A stretch of DNA of 64,000 nt from Arthrobacter sp. B2a2-09 (GTDB lineage Bacteria; Actinomycetota; Actinomycetes; Actinomycetales; Micrococcaceae): assembly GCF_027587375.1 (NCBI RefSeq), contig NZ_JAMXIC010000001.1, forward strand, positions 372,001 through 436,000, written 5' to 3'. The notes beneath the pieces are model-generated. The model was not told the origin of the DNA and ran no database searches. It saw only the letters and a list, made by a program, of their open reading frames with translations. Both the position numbers and the translations under genes were made by a program. Shown piece after piece: positions 11,425-20,298 of the stretch (the first letter of the stretch is position 1; every line of letters starts with the position of its first letter).

Positions 11425-12739
11425 GTGGAACTCCCTGTTGCTTTGTGTCGGCCTCGTCGAGAAGGTCTTCAAGGTCAGTGTCTTCTTTTGGAATGGCTGC
11501 CGCAATGATATGGCTGACCCGGTTTCGCCGGCCTTCCAGCCTATCGGCTTTCAAGGAGATCCCATCCACCTCCACCGCGCTGCCTACGATCGGCACTTTG
11601 CCCAGGGTCTTGGCCAGGAGGCCGCCCACTGTGTCCACTTCGTCGTCGTCGAGGTCAATATCGAAAAGTTCGCCGAGGTCGTCGATGCTCATCCGTGAAC
11701 TGACGCGGTACGTGCCATCACCCAAGTCAGTGACCTCCACATCGGTGGAGTCGTACTCATCCACGATCTCCCCCACGATTTCCTCAATGAGGTCCTCCAG
11801 CGTCACCAGTCCGGCTGTGCCGCCATATTCGTCAATGACTACAGCCACGTGCGTGGACTCTTGCTGAAGCTCGCTAAGGAGGTCGCTGACAGGCTTAGAT
11901 TCGGGAACGAAACGTGCCTCCCGGGCTATGGCATCAACGTCCTGACGCACTGATGGCTGTTCCGGGCGGTGCAATGCGGCAGCAACGTCCTTCAAATAGA
12001 GAATGCCGCGGATCTGGTCAGCATTCTCGCCAATAACGGGAATCCTTGAGTACCCGGAGCGCAGGAACAGGGCCATGGCCTGCTGCAGGCTGGATCCGGA
12101 CTCGATGCTCACAATGTCCGTTCGAGGGACCATCACCGAGCGGACCAGGGTGTCGCCGAAGTCGAAGACCGACTGGATGAGTTCGGCCTCGCTGTCCTCG
12201 ATCATGTCGGATTCCGTAGCCCTGTCGACGAGTTCACGGAATTCTTCCTCGCTGAAGAAGGCTTCATCGCCACTGGGCGCACCGGGTGCCACCACGCTGC
12301 CGATCGCCACCAGCCATCCGGGAATGGGTCCCAGGATCCAGCACAGGAACCGGATGAGCGGGGCCGAGTACCGAACCACGCCGCCTGAGTGGGCGCGTCC
12401 GAGTTGGCGAGGCGAGACGCCTACCAGGACGAAGCCAATGACTGCCAGGATGCCCGTCGCCGCCAACCCGGCAAGCCAAACGTTCTCAAGGAGACTATGC
12501 ATGACGATGGCGACGGCCACCGCTGCGGCCATCTCGAACCAGACCCGCCAGAATCGCAGCGCGCGAATGTGCGCAACAGGGTGGGCGAGGATACTGCGAA
12601 GCGAATTCCCCCGGCTCCTGACGATGGCTTGCTCCGCGTCGTGCCGCGGCAGGAAGGTGAAGGCAGCCTCAGCCGCGGTCAGCAGGGCGACGAAACTGAG
12701 GAACACCAACGCCATCCCGACCAGGATGAGTGAGGTCAC
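11408..12739 (-). CDS. hemolysin family protein (CNNM transmembrane domain, CBS pair, CorC_HlyC)
   Basis: The 443-aa integral membrane protein has an N-terminal CNNM/DUF21 domain with about four helices (residues 1-160), a tandem CBS pair (about 215-340, including MVPRTDIVSIESG and HVAVVIDEYGGTAGLVTLEDLIEEIVGEI) and a C-terminal CorC_HlyC FAD-like domain (about 355-430). Related proteins are Mg2+/Co2+ transporters or regulators of ion efflux; the hemolysin name is historical. The start overlaps the ybeY stop by 4 bp (ATGA), so the genes are translationally coupled. The ion specificity cannot be deduced. It sits in the conserved ybeY-era neighbourhood. Confidence 0.92.
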   Translation of the reverse strand: MTSLILVGMALVFLSFVALLTAAEAAFTFLPRHDAEQAIVRSRGNSLRSILAHPVAHIRALRFWRVWFEMAAAVAVAIVMHSLLENVWLAGLAATGILAVIGFVLVGVSPRQLGRAHSGGVVRYSAPLIRFLCWILGPIPGWLVAIGSVVAPGAPSGDEAFFSEEEFRELVDRATESDMIEDSEAELIQSVFDFGDTLVRSVMVPRTDIVSIESGSSLQQAMALFLRSGYSRIPVIGENADQIRGILYLKDVAAALHRPEQPSVRQDVDAIAREARFVPESKPVSDLLSELQQESTHVAVVIDEYGGTAGLVTLEDLIEEIVGEIVDEYDSTDVEVTDLGDGTYRVSSRMSIDDLGELFDIDLDDDEVDTVGGLLAKTLGKVPIVGSAVEVDGISLKADRLEGRRNRVSHIIAAAIPKEDTDLEDLLDEADTKQQGVPREQAQ

Positions 12740-13209
12740 TGCATGGTCTCCAGGGGGGCGTCCTTGCCGAGGAACGCGGACAGCAGCTCACGCTGCAGGC
12801 CGAACATCTCTTCTTTTTCCTCCGGCTCGGCGTGGTCGAAACCAAGCAGGTGAAGGATTCCGTGCGTGCAGAGCAGGAGCATTTCATCCTGCGTTGAATG
12901 ACCGGCGTTGCGCGCTTGTACCTCGGCCACTTGCGGGCAGATAGCGATGTCACCCAGCATGCCCTGGGGTGTCGGCTTGCCTGGCGTGCCCGGCGTCAAC
13001 TCATCCATGGGAACAGACAGGACATCGGTAGCGCCCGGTTCGTCCATGAGCTCGATGTGGAGCTTTTCCATGGCCGGTTCATCCACCAGGAGGATGGATA
13101 GTTCGGCTTGGGGGTGAATGTAGAGCCGCTCGAAGATGAAGCGCGAAAGCGTCACCAATTGGGCCTCGTCCACCTGGACGCCGGACTCGTTGTTGACCTC
13201 GATGCTCAT
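12736..13209 (-). CDS. ybeY: rRNA maturation endoribonuclease YbeY
   Basis: The 157-aa single-strand RNase is involved in 16S rRNA 3'-end maturation and ribosome quality control. The zinc-binding signature HGILHLLGFDH gives His116, His120 and His126. The length is typical. It overlaps both neighbours by 4 bp: phoH upstream at 13206-13209 and the CNNM/CBS gene downstream at 12736-12739. Confidence 0.96.
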   Translation of the reverse strand: MSIEVNNESGVQVDEAQLVTLSRFIFERLYIHPQAELSILLVDEPAMEKLHIELMDEPGATDVLSVPMDELTPGTPGKPTPQGMLGDIAICPQVAEVQARNAGHSTQDEMLLLCTHGILHLLGFDHAEPEEKEEMFGLQRELLSAFLGKDAPLETMQ

Positions 13210-14294
13210 CTGTGTTCTCCCCGTTTGTCGTGGACGGGTGTGTGCTGGACACGCACCCGTTGCTTTTCATCCCATTTGCTGTACGCGATCACGATGTCGG
13301 CGACCAAACGGTGCCTGACGACGTCGGACGCGTCCAACATCGTAAAGTTCACGTCGTCTATCCCGCTGAGGATTTCCTCGACGATGCGCAGCCCGGAGGT
13401 GGCGCCGAAGGGCAGATCCACCTGGGTAATATCCCCCGTGACAACCATCTTGGATCCGAAGCCAAGCCGCGTCAGGAACATCTTCATCTGTTCCGCGGTG
13501 GTGTTCTGGGCTTCGTCAAGGATGATGAACGCGTCGTTGAGCGTGCGGCCGCGCATGTACGCAAGCGGTGCTACCTCGATGGTCCCGGCAGCCATGAGCC
13601 GCGGGATCGACTCCGGGTCCATCATGTCGTGCAAGGCGTCGTACAAAGGCCGCAGATAAGGGTCGATCTTGTCGCTCAGGGTCCCCGGCAGGAAGCCGAG
13701 ACGCTCTCCCGCTTCGACGGCCGGCCTCGTCAGGATGATGCGGCTGACTTCCTTGAGCTGCAGCGCCTGAACGGCCTTCGCCACGGCGAGATAGGTTTTG
13801 CCGGTGCCCGCAGGCCCGATCCCGAAGATCACCGTGTTGTCGTCAATAGCGTCAACGTAGCTCTTTTGGTTCAGCGTTTTGGGGCGAATGGTGCGTCCGC
13901 GGCTCGAAAGAATATTGTGGGTCAGGATTTCCACGGGGTTGTGCAGGGACTGGCTGCGCAACAGGGAAACGAGCTGCTGGAGCACGTCCGGGGTGATGAC
14001 TGTCCCCTTGCCGACCAGGCCGCGGACTTCTTCCAGAAGCCGCATGATCCGGGGAACATCGCTTGACGGTCCGCTGAAAGAGAGCTCGTTGCCTCGCACA
14101 TGAAAGTCGACGCCGGGGAACTGGGCTTCGATGTAGCGCAACGCCTCGTCATGGCTGCCAAGGGTCTGAACCATCTGATCCGAGTTGTCGAATATGACAA
14201 CTTCCGTCCGGGCGCCCGGGACAGAGTGTGGGAACTCGGCCGGACCTGTGTCAACGCTGCCGGCCTTGGGCCGCCCGTTCAATGATTCTGTCAT
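13206..14294 (-). CDS. PhoH family P-loop protein (PhoH/PhoL)
   Basis: The 362-aa ATPase carries the PhoH Walker A motif GPAGTGKT at about residues 160-167 and the Walker B-like FIILDEAQNTT. An N-terminal KH-like region precedes the ATPase core. Proteins of this family next to ybeY are thought to act with it in RNA processing; the exact activity is not settled. The ATG at 14294 has AAGG 8 bp upstream. It is first in the operon with ybeY, the CNNM/CBS gene and era, so the promoter should lie in 14295-14400. Confidence 0.93.
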   Translation of the reverse strand: MTESLNGRPKAGSVDTGPAEFPHSVPGARTEVVIFDNSDQMVQTLGSHDEALRYIEAQFPGVDFHVRGNELSFSGPSSDVPRIMRLLEEVRGLVGKGTVITPDVLQQLVSLLRSQSLHNPVEILTHNILSSRGRTIRPKTLNQKSYVDAIDDNTVIFGIGPAGTGKTYLAVAKAVQALQLKEVSRIILTRPAVEAGERLGFLPGTLSDKIDPYLRPLYDALHDMMDPESIPRLMAAGTIEVAPLAYMRGRTLNDAFIILDEAQNTTAEQMKMFLTRLGFGSKMVVTGDITQVDLPFGATSGLRIVEEILSGIDDVNFTMLDASDVVRHRLVADIVIAYSKWDEKQRVRVQHTPVHDKRGEHR

Positions 14295-14715
14295 AGTGCT
14301 GGCCTTGCGGCCTGTGCTCCTCCGGCTTGGTTATGTCCATCGATTTGCTCCGATGTCCGTTTGCTGGATGGGCGCACGATCGCGGGCCTCGGATTGCTTT
14401 CAATCCTACGCCAGCCAGTCTCCGGGGTGGCTCCGGGCCATGCCGGGCCGGGCTGCAGGCAGCCGATTCCTACCGCTTTGGTATCAACTCCGCATCGACC
14501 TCGTATCAATCGCATTGCAGTTGCCCGCCGGAGTATCGAAACGCCAGCCGGTGCCCGTGAGACTATGACAAGCTGATTTATGGGCAAAAATGCCCTGTAC
14601 CCGGTCACCGGGCGCATGACTCCCCCGCACCACAGCGGCCGAACACGAGCAGGAATCCACCATCACCAGGCCAGCCGGCACTCCACACGGCACACGCATA
14701 CGGAAACGTTCCGCC
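14295..14715 (+). other. divergent intergenic region, no gene recognised
   Basis: This 421-bp stretch separates phoH (minus) from the lipoprotein gene (plus). Reading frames inside it look random. It holds two small hairpins near its right side (GGGCA/TGCCC at 14582-14595 and CCGGT-type at about 14600-14612). Promoters for both flanking genes must lie here, but I could not pick convincing -35/-10 pairs. Confidence 0.5.
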
Positions 14716-15603
14716 ATGCTTGTGACCGCCTTGACGGCTGCCTTGTTCCTGTCGGGTTGTATTGCCGACCGCACCGGACAGGGATCCACGACGCCCATCC
14801 CAACCCCGACAGTCGCCCTGCAGGCGGCCCCTGACAGCAATGCTCCGCTCGAAACAACCCAGGCCTCAAACAAGATCCCCGTGTATTGGATCGGGCGCAG
14901 CGACACGGATACCTTCCTGTACCGCGAGTTCCGTGACAACCCAGGCAACGAGAACCCCATCACCACGGCCCTGCGGATCATGATGTCCCAGAAGCCGTTG
15001 GATCACGATTTCTTCACGCCGTGGCAAAACCCGAGCAGCCTGGCGACGTCGATTTCCGGCAAGAACGTGGTCACGGTCGATGTTTCCCGCGACGCATTCA
15101 ATTCCAATCTCGACGCCGGAATGGCGCAACGAGCGGTCCAGCAACTCGTCTATACGGCTACCGCTGCGGCTGCGAGTTCAGGCCTGATCGATGCCGGACA
15201 GCAGATCAGGGTGACCATCCTGGTGGACGGGCACACGGACTACATGGCATTCGGACAGGTCAAGCTAGGTGATGCGATGGTCCGCGACGCAACCATGGTG
15301 GCACCCGTATGGATCATTGACCCGCAGGAGGATCTGACCTTGCCTGCCGGTCCGGTCAAGTTCAACGGGCGCAGCACGGACCCTTCGAAGAAACTGCATT
15401 GGCAAATCCTTCGCGAGAACTCAAACGGCGACAAGTCGTCCTACCTTGCCGGGCAGACCACCGCTTCGACCGTTCCGGGACAAGGCGGAGCCTTCAGCCT
15501 GACAGTGGGGCTCGGAGCGGGCCGCTATGAGCTGCGGGTTTCCCTGATTGGCCCCGACGGCGCCGACGTCGCTACGGATACCCGTTCTTTCAACGTTCGC
15601 TAA
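14716..15603 (+). CDS. GerMN-type sporulation/germination-domain lipoprotein
   Basis: The 295-aa predicted lipoprotein has a hydrophobic stretch (ALTAALFL) ending in the lipobox LSGC with Cys15, a Thr/Pro-rich linker, then a domain resembling GerMN (about residues 45-190: PVYWIGRSDTDTFLYREFR, NVVTVDVSRDAF, VRVTILVDGHTDY-like segments). The C-terminal 100 residues look like an Ig-like immunoglobulin/Gmad2 fold (PVKFNGRSTD...GRYELRVSLIGPDG). The function is unknown; in actinobacteria such proteins sit on the outer face of the membrane. The ATG at 14716 leaves almost no positively charged n-region. Basic residues (TRIRKRSA) lie in frame just upstream with no ATG/GTG/TTG, so the true start is uncertain. 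Confidence 0.82.
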   Translation: MLVTALTAALFLSGCIADRTGQGSTTPIPTPTVALQAAPDSNAPLETTQASNKIPVYWIGRSDTDTFLYREFRDNPGNENPITTALRIMMSQKPLDHDFFTPWQNPSSLATSISGKNVVTVDVSRDAFNSNLDAGMAQRAVQQLVYTATAAAASSGLIDAGQQIRVTILVDGHTDYMAFGQVKLGDAMVRDATMVAPVWIIDPQEDLTLPAGPVKFNGRSTDPSKKLHWQILRENSNGDKSSYLAGQTTASTVPGQGGAFSLTVGLGAGRYELRVSLIGPDGADVATDTRSFNVR

Positions 15604-15660
15604 TCAGGAACGCGGGCACCCGAGCAACGCGTGGAGCGCGCCGCCATAACAGCGGTCCTC

Positions 15661-16437
15661 CTACCAGCGCCCCAGAATGTCACTGGCCAGCACGACGGCG
15701 GCAGGACCCGCCGTCGACGAGCGAAGCACGTGGTGGCCCAAGAGCGCGGTGACGGCGCCGACGTCGCTGAGCTTGGTCACTTCGCGCGGTGAAATGCCAC
15801 CCTCCGGACCGACGATGAGCAGGACTTCCCGTCCCGCTCCGGCGTCCCCGCCAGAAAATTCACCCCGCCACTTCTCCAGAACATCCCGGAGCGGGCGTTT
15901 TGCGTCCTCGTGCAGGATGATCGCCAGGTCGGCCGAGGCAACGGCCGCAGCCAGGCCGGAGCCGTCGACGGCGGCACGCACCTCGGGAATCCAAGCGCGC
16001 CGCGCTTGCTTGGCGGCTGCGGTGGCCACGGATTGCCACTTCGCGTGGGCCTTGGCAGCCCGGTCGCCCTTCCAACGGACGATCGAGCGTTCCGCCTGCC
16101 AGGGGACGACGGCGTCAATCCCGAGTTCCGTTGCCGTCTCGACGGCAAGCTCGTCCCTGTCGCCCTTCGCGAGGGCCTGGACCAACACGAGCCGCACGGT
16201 CGGTTGAGGCTCCTCCTGGACAGCGGAGGCAAGGACTGTCAAGGTTCCTTGCCCGGATTCGGTCACGGTGCCCGTGAGCCGTTTTCCGGCACCGTCGGCG
16301 ATATCGACGGCTTCACCGATTTCCAGGCGCTTGACGGTGACAGCATGCCTGGCTTCGGCGCCGTCGAGCACGAAAGTGTCACCAGGGCCGAGCCCGTCAA
16401 GCGTTCCAGCTGCTGTGAAGAATACGGGGTTGCTCAC
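15661..16437 (-). CDS. rsmE: 16S rRNA (uracil1498-N3)-methyltransferase
   Basis: The 258-aa SPOUT-class methyltransferase modifies U1498 of 16S rRNA. The C-terminal SAM-binding trefoil-knot motifs LLIVGPEGGISPREV and LLGHHVLRSSTAGPAAVV are diagnostic. An N-terminal PUA-like domain precedes them. The GTG start at 16437 lies 2 bp beyond the dnaJ stop, which implies coupling with dnaJ. rsmE after dnaJ is a common bacterial arrangement. Confidence 0.96.
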   Translation of the reverse strand: MSNPVFFTAAGTLDGLGPGDTFVLDGAEARHAVTVKRLEIGEAVDIADGAGKRLTGTVTESGQGTLTVLASAVQEEPQPTVRLVLVQALAKGDRDELAVETATELGIDAVVPWQAERSIVRWKGDRAAKAHAKWQSVATAAAKQARRAWIPEVRAAVDGSGLAAAVASADLAIILHEDAKRPLRDVLEKWRGEFSGGDAGAGREVLLIVGPEGGISPREVTKLSDVGAVTALLGHHVLRSSTAGPAAVVLASDILGRW

Positions 16438-16439
16438 CG

Positions 16440-17570
16440 CTACAGGTTACCGAGCTTGTCCCGCAGCTTCGCGAACATACCGCCACTGGCCACGAGCTTG
16501 CCCTCGGTGAACTGCTCTCCCCGCAATTTGGCCAGTTGGCGAAGCAAGTCTTCCTGCGCGGCGTCGAGCTTGCCAGGAGTTTCAACGTGCAGATGCACCT
16601 TCAGGTCTCCCCGGCCGTAGCCGCGGAGATGGGTGACTCCCAGTCCCCGCAGGGTGATGACTTCGCCCGCCTGCGTGCCGGACTTGACGTCGATCTCCTG
16701 GAGGCCGTCGAAAGTCTCAAGCTGCAGCTCGGTGCCCAATGCCGCGGCAGTCATGGGAACGCTCAGCGTTGCGTGAAGGTCGTCGCCTTCACGTATATAG
16801 GTGGAATCGCTATTGACCCGGATCTCCACGTAGAGGTCGCCGGGAGGCCCGCCGGCGGGACCTGCTTCGCCCTGCGACGACAACTGGATGCGGGTTCCAG
16901 TAGCGACGCCGCCTGGCACCTTGACGGTCAGCGAACGGCGGCTGCGGATGCGGCCCTGGCCGTTGCACTCATTACAAGGATCCTTGATGATCGAGCCGAA
17001 ACCTTCGCACGATCCACACGGTGCGGCGGTCATGACCTGGCCGAGAATCGAGCGGACAGCCCGCTGGACTTGACCCGAGCCGCCACAGATGTCGCAGCGC
17101 TCCGGGTGGGTGCCCGCACGGCAGCACGAGCCTTCGCACGTGGGACAGATGACAGCGGTGTCCACCTCAAGCTTCTTGTTGACACCGAAGACCGCCTCGC
17201 GCAAGTCGATGCGGACACTGATCAGGGCGTCCTGCCCGCGCCGCATGCGTGATGCGGGGCCCTGCATGCCGCCGCCTCCTCCACCGAAGAAGGTGTCGAA
17301 GATGTCCTGGAAGGCGAATCCCTGGCCCGCGTAGCCTCCGCCGAAACCGTTGTCGGTCCCGTTCTCGTTGCCGGTAGCGTCATAGACGCGGCGCTTCTGG
17401 GCGTCGGAGAGGACCTCGTAGGCGTGGGTCACGGCTTTGAATTCCTCGGCGGCGCCGGCCCCGGGGTTCACATCGGGGTGCAGCTTACGTGCGAGCTTGC
17501 GGTAGGCCTTCTTGATCTCCTCGCCGGTTGCTTCCGACGAGACGCCCAGAACGTCATAGTGACTGCTCAA
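16440..17570 (-). CDS. dnaJ: chaperone DnaJ (HrcA-linked type)
   Basis: The 376-aa Hsp40 co-chaperone stimulates DnaK ATPase activity. The J domain has HPD at residues 31-33, a Gly/Phe-rich segment ([11 protein letters not shown]) follows, then a zinc-finger region with four CxxC pairs ([33 protein letters not shown]) and a C-terminal substrate-binding domain. The start is a TTG with AAGGAAGAG about 11 bp upstream. The first zinc motif has Cys where canonical DnaJ has Gly-x-Gly. It lies 67 bp after hrcA on the same strand, so it is under HrcA/CIRCE control. Confidence 0.95.
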   Translation of the reverse strand: MSSHYDVLGVSSEATGEEIKKAYRKLARKLHPDVNPGAGAAEEFKAVTHAYEVLSDAQKRRVYDATGNENGTDNGFGGGYAGQGFAFQDIFDTFFGGGGGGMQGPASRMRRGQDALISVRIDLREAVFGVNKKLEVDTAVICPTCEGSCCRAGTHPERCDICGGSGQVQRAVRSILGQVMTAAPCGSCEGFGSIIKDPCNECNGQGRIRSRRSLTVKVPGGVATGTRIQLSSQGEAGPAGGPPGDLYVEIRVNSDSTYIREGDDLHATLSVPMTAAALGTELQLETFDGLQEIDVKSGTQAGEVITLRGLGVTHLRGYGRGDLKVHLHVETPGKLDAAQEDLLRQLAKLRGEQFTEGKLVASGGMFAKLRDKLGNL

Positions 17571-17637
17571 AGTCGGTATCTCTTCCTTGTTAAACGGTTA
17601 CAATGCGTTTCCTGCGAGGCAGTTTCCAGCGAGGCTG

Positions 17638-18651
17638 TCAGCCGCCCAGAATGCGGGAAAGGTAGCGTGCGACGGCACGGACGGCCGCCATGGTGTTGGG
17701 GTAGTCCATGCGGGTGGGTCCAAGAATGCCGATCTTGGCGCTGCTGCCCGGACCGTAGCCCGTGGCAACCACCGAAGCCTCGGAGAGGCCGTCATAGGGA
17801 TTTTCGCGGCCGATGCTGACCGTCACGCCCCGGGGGTCCTCCGCCATGTCCGACAACAGCCGCAACATGACCACCTGCTCCTCGAGCGCTTCGAGGACCG
17901 GACCGATGCTAAGCGGGAAGTCCACGTTGGAGCGGGCCAGGTTTGCCGTGCCTGCCATGACCATGCGTTCGTCGCGGCTCCGGTCGGCAAGCCTTTGCAG
18001 GCCGTGGGCAAGGGCGCCTGCAAGGTTCCGAAGCGCCGGCGGGCACAAGGCAACCACCGAGGGCAGGACCTGCGGCATGAGGTCGAGCTGGGAGCCGGCA
18101 ATGCTTCCAAGGAATCGCGCTCTCAAGGCCGTGAGCTCTTCGTCAGTGGCATCCGCCGCTGCGTGCACAACGCCCTGTTCAACCTTGCCCGAATCGGCGA
18201 TCAACACGACCAAGACCTGGCGCGGTGCCAGAAGGACGAACTCAATGTGACGGACGCGCGCGCGGCTCAGGTGCGGATACTGTACGACGGCGACCTGGTT
18301 GGTCAGTTGGGAGAGGAGCCGGACGGTGCGCTCAAGGATGTCCTCGACGTCGTCGGGACCCTCAAGCAACGAGTGGATGGCCCGGCGCTCGGCAGCCGAA
18401 AGCGGTTTGACCTCGGAAATACGGTCGACGAACAGGCGGTAGCCCTTATCCGTAGGGATGCGGCCCGCACTGGTGTGCGGTGCTGCAATGAGGCCTTCTT
18501 CTTCCAAGAGGGCCATGTCATTGCGAATGGTGGCGCTCGACACTCCCAAATGGTGCCGTTCGACCAAGGCTTTGGAACCGACGGGCTCGCGGGAGTGAAC
18601 GTAGTCCTCCACGATGGCGCGTAACACTTCAAGCTTGCGTGGTTCGCTCAC
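17638..18651 (-). CDS. hrcA: heat-inducible transcriptional repressor HrcA
   Basis: The 337-aa repressor of class I heat-shock genes has an N-terminal winged helix (LRAIVEDYVHSREPVGSKAL, SSATIRNDMALLEEEGLI) and a C-terminal GAF-like dimerisation domain. It binds CIRCE operators with help from GroE. The GTG at 18651 has a near-perfect GGAGG 6 bp upstream. A CIRCE element lies at 18733-18759, so the hrcA-dnaJ-rsmE unit is autoregulated. Confidence 0.97.
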   Translation of the reverse strand: MSEPRKLEVLRAIVEDYVHSREPVGSKALVERHHLGVSSATIRNDMALLEEEGLIAAPHTSAGRIPTDKGYRLFVDRISEVKPLSAAERRAIHSLLEGPDDVEDILERTVRLLSQLTNQVAVVQYPHLSRARVRHIEFVLLAPRQVLVVLIADSGKVEQGVVHAAADATDEELTALRARFLGSIAGSQLDLMPQVLPSVVALCPPALRNLAGALAHGLQRLADRSRDERMVMAGTANLARSNVDFPLSIGPVLEALEEQVVMLRLLSDMAEDPRGVTVSIGRENPYDGLSEASVVATGYGPGSSAKIGILGPTRMDYPNTMAAVRAVARYLSRILGG

Positions 18652-18693
18652 TGCCCACCTCCATTCAACAGCCGGTACTGAACGATCAAGTAC

Positions 18694-18725
18694 TCAACAA
18701 CGTGGTTTTTCAACAACTTGGTATT
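18694..18725 (-). repeat. two 16-bp tandem repeats in hrcA 5' leader
   Basis: TCAACAACgTGGTtTT (18694-18709) and TCAACAACtTGGTaTT (18710-18725) are head to tail, differ at two bases, and are followed by a third degenerate unit starting TCAACgg at 18726. They lie between CIRCE and the hrcA start. AT-rich composition contrasts with the surroundings. Confidence 0.6.
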
Positions 18726-18732
18726 TCAACGG

Positions 18733-18759
18733 TTAGCACTCAACATGCCCAAGTGCTAA
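18733..18759 (-). promoter_or_regulatory. CIRCE operator of hrcA-dnaJ
   Basis: TTAGCACTC-N9-AAGTGCTAA matches the CIRCE consensus TTAGCACTC-N9-GAGTGCTAA with one change. As an inverted repeat it is perfect over 9 bp when shifted by one (GTTAGCACT / AGTGCTAAC). A TACTAG/TAGACT -10-like sequence for the hrcA promoter lies immediately upstream on the minus strand, so HrcA bound here would block initiation. Confidence 0.92.
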
Positions 18760-18875
18760 CAAGTCTAGTATGAGCCACCTCGTTGTTAGCATTGGTACCG
18801 CTCGCGGCGAACATGATTCCCGCGCGGTCCTGCGGAATGCCAAGGACCGTGACCGATCCCCTAGCGCAAAGTGGT

Positions 18876-19742
18876 GTGAAGACCGTGTCTTACGACAATT
18901 GGGGCCCGCAAGACCTCTCCTCGCCCGCCAAACGGCAGCTGCCTGAGGTGCCCGTTGAACGCGGGATGGTTCTCGAGGACGTGCAGTCCGGTTGGGTCGG
19001 GGCCGTGACCAGGGTGGAAAAATCCGGAGGCATGCACATTGTGGTGCTTGAGGATCGGCGGGGAAAGAGCAAATCGTTCCGGCTCGGCTTCGGTTTCCTG
19101 CTGGAAGGACAAGCAGTGAAGCTCCTGCCGCCGGCCCCACGCCCGGCCGCTGCCAAGGGCGCGGCGCAGCCAGCCAGGACGGCGTCAGGATCCGTCCGTG
19201 TGGCCGGCCAGCGAACCCAAGTGGCCAAGGCAAGCCGGATCTGGGTGGAAGGCAAGCACGACGCCGAACTTGTGGAAAAGGTATGGGGAGATGATCTCCG
19301 GGTGGAGGGCATCGTCGTCGAGCCCTTGCACGGCGTGGACGATCTCAAGGCGGCCATTGCCGAATTCTCCCCCGGCCCCGGCCGCCGGCTCGGGATCCTG
19401 GTGGACCACTTGGTGCGGGATTCGAAAGAGTCGCGGATTGCTGCCGACGCCATGACGCTGCCGGGCGCCGCGGGAAATGTCCTGATCGTAGGACACCCCT
19501 ATGTGGACGTCTGGCAGGCAATCCGCCCCAAGGTGTTGGGGATAGAGCAATGGCCAACCATCGCGCGCGGCACGGATTGGAAGACCGGCATCCTGAGGTC
19601 GTTCGGCTGGCCCCATGAGACGGCCGAAGACGTGGGACTGGGCTGGCAGAAGCTTCTTGGCGCCGTCCACAGCTACGCCGATTTGGAGGCCTCTTTGCTG
19701 GGTCGAGTGGAAGAAGTGATTGATTTCCTGACCGTTCCCTGA
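18876..19742 (+). CDS. DUF3097 family protein
   Basis: This is a conserved actinobacterial protein of unknown function. Recognisable blocks are SYDNWGPQ at the N-terminus, a small beta domain (VERGMVLEDVQSGWVGAVTRVEKSGG) and a C-terminal Toprim-like part (RIWVEGKHDAELVEKVWG, GILVDHLV). That last part resembles the core of nuclease/topoisomerase folds, and an RNA or DNA role is conceivable. An Ala/Pro-rich linker (PPAPRPAAAKGAAQP) joins the halves. The start is uncertain: GTG 18876 or GTG 18885 place the conserved SYDNWGPQ at the N-terminus, while the frame is open back to 18783. It is divergent from hrcA. Confidence 0.8.
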   Translation: MKTVSYDNWGPQDLSSPAKRQLPEVPVERGMVLEDVQSGWVGAVTRVEKSGGMHIVVLEDRRGKSKSFRLGFGFLLEGQAVKLLPPAPRPAAAKGAAQPARTASGSVRVAGQRTQVAKASRIWVEGKHDAELVEKVWGDDLRVEGIVVEPLHGVDDLKAAIAEFSPGPGRRLGILVDHLVRDSKESRIAADAMTLPGAAGNVLIVGHPYVDVWQAIRPKVLGIEQWPTIARGTDWKTGILRSFGWPHETAEDVGLGWQKLLGAVHSYADLEASLLGRVEEVIDFLTVP

Positions 19743-19844
19743 TGATTACCTGCTTCGGGAACGGTAGTTGGTCGGCTGATCGCGCGCCGAGCAAGTATTC
19801 TGGGACAGCAACACTGCACCGATAGATACTCGAAGGAAGAAACT

Positions 19845-20258
19845 GTGGCAGACAACGCTCCTGACGATCGGGACGGCGCCTCGGGCCAGTCCCAGTACCA
19901 CGGCGTTCCTGCCAATGCGCTGCCTTTGACCGCCTCGGAAGACCGGCAGTGGGCAACGCTGGCGCACTTCGGCGGGATCCTTGGCTGCGTGCCTTCGCTC
20001 CTGATCTACCTGATCTTCCGCGAACGTGGCCCGTTCACGGCACAGGAATCCAAGGAAGCCCTGAACTTCACTTTGCCGCCGACGATTGCCGCAGTGCTCG
20101 CCAACATCCTCGTCTTGCTCCCGGTGGTGGGAAACCTGTTCGCGGTTCTGGCCACCGCGATCTGGGTCGCGGTGACCTGCTTCTCGGTGTCAGCCGGAAT
20201 CCGCGTCAACCACGGACAGCCGCACCGCTACCGCTTCAACCTGCGCTGGATTAAGTAG
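19845..20258 (+). CDS. DUF4870 domain-containing membrane protein
   Basis: The 137-aa small membrane protein has a polar N-terminus (about 35 residues), then three hydrophobic segments (GGILGCVPSLLIYLIF, PTIAAVLANILVLLPVVGNLFAVLA, ATAIWVAVTCFSVSAGI). ERGPFTAQESKEALNF is the family signature. The GTG start has AAGGAAG 5 bp upstream. The function is unknown. It is on the same strand as the DUF3097 gene but 102 bp away, so it probably has its own promoter. Confidence 0.88.
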   Translation: MADNAPDDRDGASGQSQYHGVPANALPLTASEDRQWATLAHFGGILGCVPSLLIYLIFRERGPFTAQESKEALNFTLPPTIAAVLANILVLLPVVGNLFAVLATAIWVAVTCFSVSAGIRVNHGQPHRYRFNLRWIK

Positions 20259-20298
20259 CCGGTCTTCGCGGGCGCCTATGCCGGTTCCCGCGCGGACG

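Noticed and set aside
14291..14617. 108-codon minus-strand frame upstream of phoH
   Set aside because: Composition looks random, it has no Shine-Dalgarno, and it overlaps the phoH start; it is treated as intergenic.
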